DNA of 64,000 nt from Thalassospira lohafexi. Lineage in GTDB: Bacteria > Pseudomonadota > Alphaproteobacteria > Rhodospirillales > Thalassospiraceae. Positions within the stretch are counted from its first letter, which is position 1. The number at the start of each line of letters is the position of its first letter. The notes under the pieces are model-generated. The model did not search any database. It was not told the origin of the DNA and worked only from the letters and a program-made list of their open reading frames with translations. Below, piece by piece: positions 26,304 to 36,049 of this stretch. A program made the translations under genes and the position numbers. Location: contig NZ_NXGX01000003.1 in NCBI RefSeq assembly GCF_002844275.1, forward strand, positions 1 through 64,000, in the 5' to 3' direction.

Positions 26304-28121
26304 CTAGGCTTCATCGGCAAACAATGAACGCACGAAAGGTATGTAACTCAACATCCCAAGGCCAATGACGGCCATCCAGTTTACCGGCGCAATCGCAAGA
26401 ACCCAAAATTCGATAACAATTGCACCAAAAGTGACAATCACAACGCTTACAACCAAATCCAGCACGCAAATCCCAAACATGAACCAGTTTCGTGCCAGTT
26501 GTCTGCTTTCACGATCAAAGCCGGTTGAACTTGAATTTTTACCGGTCCACCAAACAAAAACAGCCCTCGGTATGCTGGGAAGAAACCGTACCATCCGCAT
26601 CAGAGCCACGAACTTGCTTGCGCACATACCAACAACATACTCGCACAATCCGCATTCCTTCTCCGTAACCAACTTTGCGGGAGGAATAGCAGGAAAACTC
26701 TTTCGCGCAATCCACCCCAAACCAAAGCGCAACGTAAGGATGACAACCAAGGTGGCTATTTCAACTAGATCGGCGTTCAACCAGCTGCTGAACGTTGAAC
26801 GGTCGGAAAGATAACCTTCCCCGTTACTCAAAAGGTTTTCCAGCGCCATGGCATGAATGAAGACACCGGGAATATCCACATCAATTGTCGGAGGCCTTAC
26901 AATATCCTGAAATCCTTGCAGGTTCTGCCCATACATAACGATCCGGCCTTTGAAATTATCAACCCATCGCCCTGCACTTGGCGTTTCGCGGAAAACCTGC
27001 TCCGCAGAAATTGTCTGAAACGGTGCGCACTTTACTTCGGGCTGCTGGGTTACCCCAAACAACGCCAACAGATTGCGTATGCTGCGCATAACAGCACTCT
27101 GCTCAGTATCCTGCGAACACTCATAAGGTCGAACAACATTGCAGTGCTGGTCATATGCCTTGGTCCAGCTTGTATAATCGGCCTGCTTGTCCGGCCATGA
27201 CAGCCACATCGGCCGTCCCCTCACGTCCTGTTTCCAGGTCAGCCATCCCGCCTTGTCATCCTTGGAGGGCATAAGAAGGCTCTCATCGCATGTCCAACCG
27301 CGTTCAAGTGACCCGGCGCGCTCGGCCTTTGAACAGAGGTGTTGATAAATTGTTGGTGCGGCTGCGGTGATTCCGGCGACATCGCACCCGCGCAAATTCC
27401 CGTTACCGGTGCTGCGCATCCGTGCATCATCGCAAAGGGGTAAATTGGCAACATCGGATGCCCCATAAGAATCATCGGCATTACGCAATTCTGGAAACAT
27501 CGGATATGTCAAAGCGCGAACATCTGCCCGCCCGCGTGCATCCCCCCACCCCGCCACCAGCGTCACATAAGGTGCCAGTTCGGACAAAACTGCGTGATGT
27601 TGATAAAAATTAAGGGCTCCGGCCTGAAGATATACCGGAATTCCCATCATCTGATACATCTGCAACGTATTGACCAGCATCATCAAGCTGTCATCACGCA
27701 CGTAACGTTCCGGCAACCACTCACCGGGCTCACCGCCAGTTGGGGGTGCCTCTGTACGCCGGTCACGAAATGTAAAATCGATGAAGACCGCTTTTGGCGC
27801 CGCTGTCAGCAACTTGCGCAAGACTTCTGCGTGCAAGCCGTAAACTGCAGGCCAGCTTGATTTCAGCCCCGCCAGCGATTCATCATCCAGCAAGACAACA
27901 CCGATATCATCTGTACTCTTGCCGCGATAAATCGGCCCGCCGACTGTCTTGCCAAATACCGCGTAACTGTAATCGTCAACCGCATTGGCGATCGAGTCCG
28001 GTTCAACACACAGGACAGCAACGGCAATCAGGACGTTGATAACACCCCACCAGAATGGTCTCAGTCGTAAAACTATTACCGCCCTTTCTTCGGCGGCACC
28101 GGGATCCGATTCCTCTACCAT
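26304..28121 (-). CDS. CHASE2 domain membrane protein without output domain
   Basis: 605-residue membrane protein. Helix 1 near residues 24-42 is followed by a large extracytoplasmic CHASE2 domain (typical DDIGVVLLDDESL and VFIDFTFRDRR strands early, GRIVMYGQNLQGFQDIVRPP and DVDIPGVFIHAMALENLL late), then one helix near 445-470, a cytoplasmic loop with basic residues, and two or three helices at the end. CHASE2 proteins normally carry a kinase, cyclase or GGDEF at this point; this one stops. It starts directly at the end of the M48 gene, so it belongs to that operon. Role unknown; a signal-sensing partner for the protease is an inference. Confidence 0.85.
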   Translation of the reverse strand: MVEESDPGAAEERAVIVLRLRPFWWGVINVLIAVAVLCVEPDSIANAVDDYSYAVFGKTVGGPIYRGKSTDDIGVVLLDDESLAGLKSSWPAVYGLHAEVLRKLLTAAPKAVFIDFTFRDRRTEAPPTGGEPGEWLPERYVRDDSLMMLVNTLQMYQMMGIPVYLQAGALNFYQHHAVLSELAPYVTLVAGWGDARGRADVRALTYPMFPELRNADDSYGASDVANLPLCDDARMRSTGNGNLRGCDVAGITAAAPTIYQHLCSKAERAGSLERGWTCDESLLMPSKDDKAGWLTWKQDVRGRPMWLSWPDKQADYTSWTKAYDQHCNVVRPYECSQDTEQSAVMRSIRNLLALFGVTQQPEVKCAPFQTISAEQVFRETPSAGRWVDNFKGRIVMYGQNLQGFQDIVRPPTIDVDIPGVFIHAMALENLLSNGEGYLSDRSTFSSWLNADLVEIATLVVILTLRFGLGWIARKSFPAIPPAKLVTEKECGLCEYVVGMCASKFVALMRMVRFLPSIPRAVFVWWTGKNSSSTGFDRESRQLARNWFMFGICVLDLVVSVVIVTFGAIVIEFWVLAIAPVNWMAVIGLGMLSYIPFVRSLFADEA

Positions 28122-29600
28122 TTACATGCTGGACATTTGCATTGTGGATTCTTGTCCCGCACACAAGGCACGCTGCTGTGGATAGCGTGCAACACATCCG
28201 ATCAGAAGCTCGTTCTCACGCGTTTTATTGCCACTGGCTTTAACAATCGGATACAGGAAACGGTATGCCTCAAGTGGCCACTCATAGTAAGTAGCGACCT
28301 GTTCAACGCGCTGGTACGCCGATTTCACATCGCCAAGCGATTTCATGATCTCTGCCCGTTTCATTTCAACTGGCAATGCCAGCACGTCATCTTCGCCATC
28401 AATCAAGTCGATATTCTGAAGCGCTTTTTTCAGATTCCCTTGGCGTTCCCTTACTTTGGCGAAGGCCCAGCGTGTATAGGGGTGATTTTCCGTATCTCCG
28501 CCAACCGCTTTCCTGGCCTCAGCCTCCAGTGCACGGAAATCAATCTCACGATCATCTTGCTGCAAAGTTTGAATGATCTCGCTCGCAATACGGTAATTGT
28601 CCAGCGCCGTTTTGTTTTGTTCAATAAAGCTATCAAATGGTTCCTTGTGAATCATCCGGCTGGTACGTTCGGGCATATATTCGCGCATTCCATAGGCAAA
28701 AATCTCTTCGGCCCTTTCTGAGGCGTCATCGTGTTTGGCCGATAGTTGCTGCTGCACTGTGCTTACGGCTTCGCCAAACTCTGACAAAAACTGGTTCAGA
28801 AGCACATTGTCCTGCCCCTTAGGCTGGAACTGTGCTTGAAGAAAAAGCTCAAGCTGGTTGCGTGTGACCTGATAACGTGCGTCAAAGTTTTCTTCGGCTT
28901 CTTGCGCAACTTCGAAGTAACCCGAAGCACCTTTTGGCTGGTATCCAGCCCTTACCATCAGATCAAGCCCAAGATAATCCGCTTCACGTTCCTGGCTACG
29001 ATCCCAGTTTGGCAGAAGCAAATCACGCAGGATCAAATCACTGCCATACATCTGACCCGCTTTGCGCAGGAGGTCACTCTGGCTACCTGAATTTCCCAGT
29101 GCAACATCCGCGGCCGTCAAAAGATAGGGGCGCAGCACCGAAAACAGGTTTTCCGGGGTATGCTGTAACAATACGTGGCTGTATTCATGCGCAATCAGAA
29201 AGGCGAGTTCATCTTCACTCCGCAAATAGTCGAATGCGGAGTGGTACAGGAACAAAACTCCCTCTCGTGCGGCACGTGCACCCGGCCCTGAATTGCCGAT
29301 AAGCATGATTTCGGCTTTTGGCGAACCCACCGGTGCAACTGCGACAATCCTGTCAAGAACCTCTTGGGCATAGTCCTGCAAGTCGGTAATCGGTGCCGTG
29401 CCGATTGATTGGCGCATCACTTCGGATTTTGCAGCATGAATTTCATCTGCCGTGTAAATATGTGTTTTGGCAAACTCTACCTGATCAATAAACTTCCCGT
29501 TCTCTGGTACCGAAGTTGTAACAAACGGTATGTCCTTGACACACCCCGCCAACGTCAAGGCACCAACCAGCACGATCAAACCAAATTTTTTCACAATCAA
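28122..29600 (-). CDS. M48 family metalloprotease, lipoprotein
   Basis: Periplasmic zinc protease of 492 residues, BepA/LoiP-like. The lipobox LAGC makes Cys20 the lipid-anchored residue. The zinc motif HEYSH is at 138-142 and the third ligand in EREAD near 204. After the catalytic part there are helical repeats (TPR-like, residues 330-480) as in BepA, which acts on outer-membrane assembly. The TTG start overlaps the stop of the upstream secreted-protein gene (TTGA), and the end touches the CHASE2 start, so three genes are translationally coupled. Confidence 0.92.
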   Translation of the reverse strand: MIVKKFGLIVLVGALTLAGCVKDIPFVTTSVPENGKFIDQVEFAKTHIYTADEIHAAKSEVMRQSIGTAPITDLQDYAQEVLDRIVAVAPVGSPKAEIMLIGNSGPGARAAREGVLFLYHSAFDYLRSEDELAFLIAHEYSHVLLQHTPENLFSVLRPYLLTAADVALGNSGSQSDLLRKAGQMYGSDLILRDLLLPNWDRSQEREADYLGLDLMVRAGYQPKGASGYFEVAQEAEENFDARYQVTRNQLELFLQAQFQPKGQDNVLLNQFLSEFGEAVSTVQQQLSAKHDDASERAEEIFAYGMREYMPERTSRMIHKEPFDSFIEQNKTALDNYRIASEIIQTLQQDDREIDFRALEAEARKAVGGDTENHPYTRWAFAKVRERQGNLKKALQNIDLIDGEDDVLALPVEMKRAEIMKSLGDVKSAYQRVEQVATYYEWPLEAYRFLYPIVKASGNKTRENELLIGCVARYPQQRALCAGQESTMQMSSM

Positions 29601-30007
29601 TTCCCCTTAGCCGCAATGCAGTCAGCGCCTGCACCACGTGTCCCCTTACCGCCAAGTGCGCCTATTTCTCCACCGCAAACAACCGGCCTGCGTGCAATTT
29701 CCTTACCCTCAACCACAATCATATCGTCAGGAATCCAGTACACGTCCTGCTCATCCAGAAAGCGGATTTGGTAGGCCCCGAAATTTTGATCATCATGGGA
29801 ATAAAAAACGATCTGATCAGGGAAATCTTTCCCCATGACCATGCGCTCACACGTGCGACCTTCACCGCCGGAATCACACATTGCGACCGGGAAATCAGGA
29901 TGCACAACCTTTACACCACGAATTTCCAAATCCTGCGCCGCAAGTTGTTCCCCCCAGAACACCGACAAGAACGCGACAAGAAGGCTTAGTTTGAATGCAT
30001 TCCCCAA
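29597..30007 (-). CDS. small secreted protein, unknown
   Basis: 136-residue protein that I do not recognise. A signal peptide occupies about residues 1-24 (LLVAFLSVFWGEQLAAQ). The mature part is acidic with four Cys residues (CDSGGEGRTC, VVCGGE and ADCIA), which could form two disulfides. It contains a Gly-rich end, GGEIGALGGKGTRG. It is the first gene of a three-gene unit with the M48 lipoprotein and CHASE2 protein. Start is TTG; no in-frame ATG follows it nearby. Possible roles include substrate, inhibitor or signal for the protease. Confidence 0.7.
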   Translation of the reverse strand: MGNAFKLSLLVAFLSVFWGEQLAAQDLEIRGVKVVHPDFPVAMCDSGGEGRTCERMVMGKDFPDQIVFYSHDDQNFGAYQIRFLDEQDVYWIPDDMIVVEGKEIARRPVVCGGEIGALGGKGTRGAGADCIAAKGN

Positions 30008-30178
30008 CCCCGAAATTCCCTAATTAGCATTCCAAGATAGTTATACTACTTAAGGCATCATGCATTTTCGAAAACCATTATGTAACTACTCAATAGAGTA
30101 AACAACCTAACCTTTCAGGTAGTTACAGCATTCAAAGTAGTGGGGAATCGCCTGTGCCCGCACGGCAATCAGATAACA

Positions 30179-31771
30179 TCAGTCTTGCTGATCAACCTTC
30201 GTGCTGCCAAGACGCGCCTGCAATAACGTGGAAAAATCAGCTGACAGCTTTTCAACTGGCGTAGACCAATCTGCGGGCTTTTGTTGGCGATAAATGCGCA
30301 TGGACGGGTACCAAGGGCTATCAGCGCGATCAACCAGCCAACGCCAATCCGTTGTGTAAAGTTGCAGCATCCAGACCGGAATTCCCATTGCGCCTGCCAA
30401 GTGGGCCGGTGCACTGTCGATACTGATGATCAGGTCCATCGCCTGCATCAAGGCAGCACTGTCGCCGAAATCATGGATGTGATCGCCAAGGTCAGTGACA
30501 AAGGCCGTGACGCCGATTTTTTCAATATCCGCGCGGCGATCATCAACTTGAAAACTGTAAAACGCAGCTCCTTTGGCCGACAAAATCGGAAGCAGCGTAT
30601 CAAGCGGGCAGGAACGGTCGCGCGGATTAAGCTTACCCGCCCAAATCAACCCAACCTTAAGCACCGTGCCCGCAGGGGGCGCCAAACGCACTTGCTTTCC
30701 TTTAGGCGGAGACAGATACGGATCAGCAGAAATCTTTTTCAGGTCGGCTTCGCCAATGCCCAAAACATGTGGGAGGCTAAGCAGCGGCACATGCAGATCA
30801 AATTCCGGTAATGCACGCCCCTTTTCAACCACGGTTCCAACCCCTGATACGGTGCGCATGATCGGCATCAGTTCCTTACGGCACTCGACAATGATATGCG
30901 CCGCACGTTTGGCAACCAACGGAATGAACCGGGCAAACTGGATCATGTCACCAAACCCCTGTTCGGCACGCAGTAACAACCGTTTACCGCGCAAATCGCC
31001 TTTGCCATCCCATTCTGGCGCAAGGTCGAGCGGACGGATAGGATTGTCGGCCAGTTGGCGGCGGGTTTCATACCCCGCCCATCCCTTGGCGTAATCCCCC
31101 AACGCCAGATGTGCGAGCGCACTGTCCCAATTGGCATCGACATACTCCGGGTCCATCGCCAATGCACGATTGAAGTAGCCAAGGGCGTCTGAAAACTTGT
31201 TCAAATCACGATATACAAGACCAGTATTAAACGTATGCGACTTGATTGTATCATCAAGCTCAATCGCCTTTTTATGGGCGGCGAGTGCTTCGTCAAAGCG
31301 CATCATTTCACGCAGGCAATTGCCCATATTCGACCATAGCCCGGCATTTTCCGGACGCAGATCCGCCGCCCGGCGATAAGCAATCAGGGCCGCTGCAAAC
31401 CGTTTGCTCCGTCGCAGGGCAACACCAAGGTTATTCCAAACGTCTGGCTGGTCGGGGTTCTGACGCAAGGCTGCACTATAAAGACGGATGGCATCATCAA
31501 TTTGACCAGCCTGATGGGCAGCAAGCCCACGTTGGAACAGATCATTCACAACACGACGCTTTTGTACCAATGCCGTTTCAGGGTCAGTTTTCTTGCCATC
31601 TTGCACCGCCTTTTGCACGGTCTGAACATCGGGGACAGGTGACAGCGTGGTCTGAACCACCGCTGTTTCTTCTGATGCTGTTTTTTTCGGCTGTGCCGGT
31701 TTCCGACTGGTCGGGCTTTTCGACGTTTTCTTAGTCGCCCGTTTCTTTGTGGTTGTACTGGTTTTAGCCAT
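30179..31771 (-). CDS. TPR protein with glycosyltransferase family 9-like domain
   Basis: 530-residue protein in three parts. Residues 1-35 are a basic, Lys/Thr/Ser/Pro-rich low-complexity stretch. About residues 75-235 hold four to five tetratricopeptide repeats (for example AVALRRSKRFAAALIAYRRA-like and NMGNCLREMMRFDEALAAHK units). Residues 260-490 resemble an ADP-heptose-transferase-type GT9 domain, ending with the motif SIDSAPAHLAGAMGIPVW and DWRW. Such TPR-GT proteins often modify flagellin or surface glycans in alphaproteobacteria; no glycan or flagellar genes are next to it. A chemoreceptor lies on the other side of the divergent region. Confidence 0.88.
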   Translation of the reverse strand: MAKTSTTTKKRATKKTSKSPTSRKPAQPKKTASEETAVVQTTLSPVPDVQTVQKAVQDGKKTDPETALVQKRRVVNDLFQRGLAAHQAGQIDDAIRLYSAALRQNPDQPDVWNNLGVALRRSKRFAAALIAYRRAADLRPENAGLWSNMGNCLREMMRFDEALAAHKKAIELDDTIKSHTFNTGLVYRDLNKFSDALGYFNRALAMDPEYVDANWDSALAHLALGDYAKGWAGYETRRQLADNPIRPLDLAPEWDGKGDLRGKRLLLRAEQGFGDMIQFARFIPLVAKRAAHIIVECRKELMPIMRTVSGVGTVVEKGRALPEFDLHVPLLSLPHVLGIGEADLKKISADPYLSPPKGKQVRLAPPAGTVLKVGLIWAGKLNPRDRSCPLDTLLPILSAKGAAFYSFQVDDRRADIEKIGVTAFVTDLGDHIHDFGDSAALMQAMDLIISIDSAPAHLAGAMGIPVWMLQLYTTDWRWLVDRADSPWYPSMRIYRQQKPADWSTPVEKLSADFSTLLQARLGSTKVDQQD

Positions 31772-32230
31772 CTACGTTCCCCCGCCCCAGATCATGACCA
31801 ACCTGGACCCATTGCTTTTGCACAAGCAAGCCTCGCTTAAGGTGCCGCCAATTCACATCAAACCGAGTCGACAGCCCCGTACATATGAGCACCCTAGTAT
31901 ATTTTACCAAAAAATACCGCCTGATTGAGTGGATTTATCCAATTGAATTCCCCCAAACCGAATTATCGCCAAAACCATCGATTATTGTTTCGATAATGTG
32001 ATCCTTTAGAGTAGCTTTTTGATTAAGAACAACCGTTGCACGAGAACGTGTGACGCCTTCCTGCCCCACGGCAGGCAACAAAAAAAGTCGATTGGTTCAG
32101 TGGGTGCAAGCCTGAACAACAATTGGCCACAAAACCGATCAGCAAGAACAGTCGTCACCGGAAACGACACAGCTGACCGGGTATTTGGGGAAACTGGGTG
32201 TAAATGGCTTCAAAGGACGGGAGACCTTAA
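31772..32230. other. 459-base divergent region with structured leader
   Basis: Between the TPR-glycosyltransferase (minus) and the chemoreceptor (plus). No gene is visible. The half nearest the chemoreceptor shows three possible hairpins: cctgcc/ggcagg at 32060-32075, gttcag/ctgaac at 32095-32117, and a nested pair 32136-32143 with 32172-32179 enclosing gtcgt/acgac (32151-32168). A short inverted repeat attat/ataat near 31981-31997 may be regulatory. None matches a riboswitch class that I can name with confidence. Confidence 0.4.
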
Positions 32231-33889
32231 ATGGCCGAACTAAAAAGATCCGGCACATCTGTCGGACGTAAAGTTATTCTCGTTATTGTTGCATTGCTGG
32301 TCGTCGGATTTGGCGCAATGATGACCATTCAGACCGTGTCACAGCGCAATGCCATGATTGAAATCATGTACAATGAATCGGTCGAAAAAACCGAAATGCT
32401 GTCGACCGCCGTTCAGCCCGGATTTATCGCGATGGATGGGGCATCCGTCGAAAAAGAATTTCGCAAGATCACCGATAAGGAAGGTTCACAGCTGGCAACA
32501 CTGTCTGCGATCAATCCCAATGGCGATGCCATCGGTAGCTACCAGTCCGAAACCCTTCCCAAACATGACCTGACTGCTTTGATCGAACCTTATCTTGAGC
32601 AAATCGAGAACAAGGAAGTCATCAGCTTTATTTCTGACGACGCTGTTATCGTCGCATCCCCGATCACAAAATATTCCAAACGCCGCGATGCCGACATGTA
32701 TCGTGGCATGCTGGTCACGGCCTGGAACCTTGATCGCGTCAATGCCGAGGTGAAACAGGCCGTCATTGTCCAACTGGCCCTTGCCACCGCCATCCTGATT
32801 GTCCTTCTGGGCGTCACATGGTTCGTTTTGCGCCAACAGATTTTGATCCCGATGGTGAAGATCAATGGCGCGATGGCGGCCCTTGCCGACGGCAACCTTG
32901 ATATCAATGTTCCGGGCAGTCGCCGAAACGATGAAATCGGTGAGATGGCCTCATCTGTCGAAATCTTTAAGGAAAATGCCAAACGCGTAGCCCAACTTGA
33001 TCATGAGCGCGAAGAAGAACGTGCCAAATCAGAAGCCAACCGTCGGGACGCCATGGCGGGCCTTGCCGGACGGTTCGAACAAACCGTCATGGGGGTTGTT
33101 GACGGTGTTTCGGGTGCTTCGGGTGAGATGCAACAAGTTGCCCAAACCATGGTTGCGGCCGTTCAGCAAAACGAAGCCGGATCTCAGGCCGTTGTTGCCG
33201 CGGTTGAACAAGCCAATCACAGCGTTGAAACTGTGGCCAGTGCGGCCGAACAACTTGCGATGTCCATTCGCGACATCAGCGCAAGGGTCAATGAAACATC
33301 CAACATCACGGCAAACGCCAGCACCGAAGCCAACCGCGTGAACCAAATGGTGCAGGGACTTGATGTTTCGGCACAGAAAGTCGGTGAAGTTGTCCAAATC
33401 ATTCAGGCCATCGCCGAACAAACCAACCTTCTGGCCCTGAATGCAACGATTGAAGCCGCACGTGCCGGTGATGCAGGAAAGGGCTTTGCCGTGGTCGCGA
33501 ACGAGGTCAAAAACCTTGCCAACCAGACTGCGCGCGCGACCGAGGATATCTCGGCACAGATTTCCGGCATTCAGGGATCAACACAGGACGCCGTCGGTGC
33601 CATTGATGGCATCACCAGCATCATTTCCAACTTAAACGAAATCGCCACCGAAGTTGCGGCGGCTGTGCAAGAACAAGGTCAGGCAACCACCGAGATTTCA
33701 AACTCGGTTCAGCAGGCTGTTCAAAGCACGCAGGAAGTCACCAACCATATCCACGAGATGCAAGCTGCCGCCCGTCAAACCGGGGAGGCAGCACATCAGG
33801 TGCTTGGCGCGTCTGATAAGCTCAACACCCAATCGGGTACGCTGCGCGACGAAGTTGGCAACTTCCTTGCCGAGGTTCGCGAAAGCTAA
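32231..33889 (+). CDS. methyl-accepting chemotaxis protein
   Basis: Transmembrane chemoreceptor of 552 residues. Helix 1 near residues 14-33, a short periplasmic part of about 150 residues, helix 2 near 178-202, HAMP to about 260, then the signalling domain. The hairpin tip with the CheA/CheW contact is intact ([20 protein letters not shown], then [19 protein letters not shown]). No C-terminal CheR-binding pentapeptide. GGGAG eight bases before the ATG. The gene is alone with its own terminator, as is common for scattered receptors. The ligand is unknown. Confidence 0.95.
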   Translation: MAELKRSGTSVGRKVILVIVALLVVGFGAMMTIQTVSQRNAMIEIMYNESVEKTEMLSTAVQPGFIAMDGASVEKEFRKITDKEGSQLATLSAINPNGDAIGSYQSETLPKHDLTALIEPYLEQIENKEVISFISDDAVIVASPITKYSKRRDADMYRGMLVTAWNLDRVNAEVKQAVIVQLALATAILIVLLGVTWFVLRQQILIPMVKINGAMAALADGNLDINVPGSRRNDEIGEMASSVEIFKENAKRVAQLDHEREEERAKSEANRRDAMAGLAGRFEQTVMGVVDGVSGASGEMQQVAQTMVAAVQQNEAGSQAVVAAVEQANHSVETVASAAEQLAMSIRDISARVNETSNITANASTEANRVNQMVQGLDVSAQKVGEVVQIIQAIAEQTNLLALNATIEAARAGDAGKGFAVVANEVKNLANQTARATEDISAQISGIQGSTQDAVGAIDGITSIISNLNEIATEVAAAVQEQGQATTEISNSVQQAVQSTQEVTNHIHEMQAAARQTGEAAHQVLGASDKLNTQSGTLRDEVGNFLAEVRES

Positions 33890-33906
33890 CCAAATATCTG
33901 CATTAA

Positions 33907-33948
33907 AAAGAAACCGCCGCCCGGCTTGTCCGTGGCGGCGGTTTCTTT
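33907..33948 (+). terminator. terminator after chemoreceptor
   Basis: A perfect 15-base inverted repeat (33907-33921 with 33934-33948), GC-rich in the middle with A and T ends, lies 18 bases past the chemoreceptor stop codon. It may also serve the convergent GNAT transcript. Confidence 0.92.
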
Positions 33949-34009
33949 TGTGTTCTGCGTATTCTTGGGGCTGATGACATTCCAGCCGAGCCATTCGTGA
34001 ACCCCGCTG

Positions 34010-34450
34010 CTATCGCAATGGTTTTCGGCTTTTAGCCTCTTCATCAACCCGCATCATCATAAGGTCATCAAGGTCTTCATACCCATGCGCTCGATACAAC
34101 GGCTGCATATCATGGGTCGCCAGAAGCCAACGTTTGACCCGCGCCAAATCAGGGTGCGCATGCAAGGCATCGATCATCTTTGCCGCAATGCCCCGCCGAC
34201 GGTAATCGGGATCAACAAAAACGTCCGCGACATAGGCAAGCGCGATCAAATCACTGACCACACGGGCAAAACCGACCTGTTTACCGTCGCAATAAGCTCC
34301 AACCGGCACCGACATTTCAACGGATTTATCAAACTCGCCGCGTGTGCGTCCACCTCCCCAATAGGAATTGGCGATCACGTCATAGCAATAAGCATGGTCA
34401 ATACGCGCACGGTCCGTGCTGATTTCCACCATGCAGTCTTGCTCAGCCAT
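34010..34450 (-). CDS. GNAT family N-acetyltransferase
   Basis: 146-residue acetyl-CoA-dependent acetyltransferase. The acetyl-CoA loop is in VDPDYRRRGIAAKMIDAL (the R/Q-x-x-G-x-A motif), preceded by the usual strand ALAYVADVF; the N-terminal SYWGGGRTRGEFDKSVEMSV resembles a subgroup of YhhY/ArgO-like proteins. The ATG at 34450 lies 23 bases after the ubiB stop, so it is the last gene of the ubiE-ubiB unit; a longer frame into ubiB is rejected. Substrate unknown. Confidence 0.88.
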   Translation of the reverse strand: MAEQDCMVEISTDRARIDHAYCYDVIANSYWGGGRTRGEFDKSVEMSVPVGAYCDGKQVGFARVVSDLIALAYVADVFVDPDYRRRGIAAKMIDALHAHPDLARVKRWLLATHDMQPLYRAHGYEDLDDLMMMRVDEEAKSRKPLR

Positions 34451-34473
34451 CAGATACGTCCCTGCTTTAGGTG

Positions 34474-36036
34474 TTATTTCAGGAAAACTGCCGCACCCAA
34501 TGCGGCAATCGCCACCCAAAGGATTAAGGTATGGCGCGAAAACCCGGTACTTTTGCCCTGACCATTTGACGCTTTTCCACGCATGGCGGCAATCGTATCA
34601 GGATGCAGGCGAAGTCCCTGATCGGTAAAGACCGAAGCCGCCTGTTCTGCGGCTTCCAGCACGCGCGGCAATCGACGCAGCATCGAACCGGCCTGCAGGG
34701 TCGCTTCCTTGATTTTGGCTTCCGGGCCAAGATTTTCGCGCATCCATTCCTCGATCAATGGCCGGGACAATTCCCACATATTCTCATTCGGGCTAAGAAT
34801 ACGCGAAAGCCCCTCGGCAACGATCATGGTTTTCTGCAGCATCAACAACTGTGGCTGGGTTTCCATGCCAAACTGTTCGGTAACCTGAAACAGTTGCCCC
34901 AACAAACGCCCAACCGAAATATCGGCCAGTTCCTTGCCCAAAATCGGTTCACCAATCGAACGACAGGCTTGCTGAAAATTTTCAAGCGACTGGTTGCGCG
35001 GAACGTAACCGGCTTCAAAATGGACTTCCGCCACACGATGATAATCGCGGGTCAAAAAGCCCAACAGCATCTCGGCCAGATACAGGCGTGTCTGTTTATC
35101 AACCCGGCCCATAATGCCGAAATCAACGACGCTGACCTGTCCGGTTTCATCAACAAACAAATTGCCCGGATGCATGTCGGCATGGAAAAAACCGTCACGG
35201 AATACTTGCTGGAAAAAGGCACCCGCAGCCTTTGCCAACAGGGCCGAACGATCAACGCCCATACGGTCAAGGGCTTCGACATTATCGATCCGAACCCCTT
35301 TGACCCGTTCCATGGTCATGACATGTTCGGCGGTCCGTTCCCAATCAATCTGGGGAATGTAATAAGTCGGGTCACTGTCGAAATTATCACGAAATTCCGA
35401 GGCGGCCGCGGCTTCAAAACGCAGATCCATTTCAAGATGGACGCTGTCTTCCAGCGCCTTGACTGTTTCAATCGGTTTCAGACGACGCAAACGCGGCTGG
35501 GTAAGCTCGACAATCTCTGCAACCCAGTAAAACAGATCAAGATCACGGGCAAAGCGCACCTTGATATCCGGGCGCAGAACCTTAACCGCCACTTCGCGCC
35601 CATCGGGCGTGGTGGCAAAATGCACCTGCGCAATTGATGCCGCTGCAACCGGCTCATCATCAAACTGATCGAACAAAACATCGAACGGTTCGGCCAATTG
35701 TTCAGTGATGATGCGCTTGGCAATTTTTACTGAAAATGGCGGCAAACGATCCTGCAAGGAAGATAGATCCGCAGCCACATCATCCCCGATCAGATCGGAT
35801 CTGGTGGCAAGCGTTTGACCAAGCTTGATAAAGGCCGGACCAAGTTCTTCAAGTGCACGCGCAAGACGGCGTCCCGGCGGCAAATCGGATCGGCGTGAAA
35901 AGGGTGCTGTCAGGCGGGCAAAAAAGGCAAGTAGCTTGCCACCCGGGACAAGGGCCAACGGAAACAGCGCATCATGGCGCGCCAAGGTCCGTGCCATGCC
36001 AAGCAGGCGAAAACTGTTCCGAACAAACCGGATCAT
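34474..36036 (-). CDS. ubiB: ubiquinone biosynthesis protein UbiB
   Basis: Atypical ABC1/ADCK kinase-like ATPase needed for coenzyme Q synthesis; 520 residues, membrane-associated through C-terminal hydrophobic segment (about 495-518, WVAIAALGAAVFL). Characteristic KxGQ motif is seen as FIKLGQTLATRSDL near residue 72, the Ala-rich loop replaced by PVAAASIAQVHFA, the catalytic region HADMHPGNLFV, and VDFGIMG as the metal motif. It follows ubiE by 13 bases. In many alphaproteobacteria mutM precedes ubiE; here trpF lies divergent instead. Confidence 0.96.
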   Translation of the reverse strand: MIRFVRNSFRLLGMARTLARHDALFPLALVPGGKLLAFFARLTAPFSRRSDLPPGRRLARALEELGPAFIKLGQTLATRSDLIGDDVAADLSSLQDRLPPFSVKIAKRIITEQLAEPFDVLFDQFDDEPVAAASIAQVHFATTPDGREVAVKVLRPDIKVRFARDLDLFYWVAEIVELTQPRLRRLKPIETVKALEDSVHLEMDLRFEAAAASEFRDNFDSDPTYYIPQIDWERTAEHVMTMERVKGVRIDNVEALDRMGVDRSALLAKAAGAFFQQVFRDGFFHADMHPGNLFVDETGQVSVVDFGIMGRVDKQTRLYLAEMLLGFLTRDYHRVAEVHFEAGYVPRNQSLENFQQACRSIGEPILGKELADISVGRLLGQLFQVTEQFGMETQPQLLMLQKTMIVAEGLSRILSPNENMWELSRPLIEEWMRENLGPEAKIKEATLQAGSMLRRLPRVLEAAEQAASVFTDQGLRLHPDTIAAMRGKASNGQGKSTGFSRHTLILWVAIAALGAAVFLK

Positions 36037-36049
36037 TCGTTACTGTTCC

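Noticed and set aside
32060..32120. c-di-GMP-I (GEMM) riboswitch before the chemoreceptor gene
   Set aside because: Short matches to GGCAA and GCAAGCC exist, but the GNRA-capped stem and its tetraloop receptor are missing and the pairing does not fit.
34603..35637. Long open frame on the plus strand opposite ubiB
   Set aside because: ubiB is a certain gene; the frame has no ribosome binding site and no family features, and such antisense frames are common with this codon usage.
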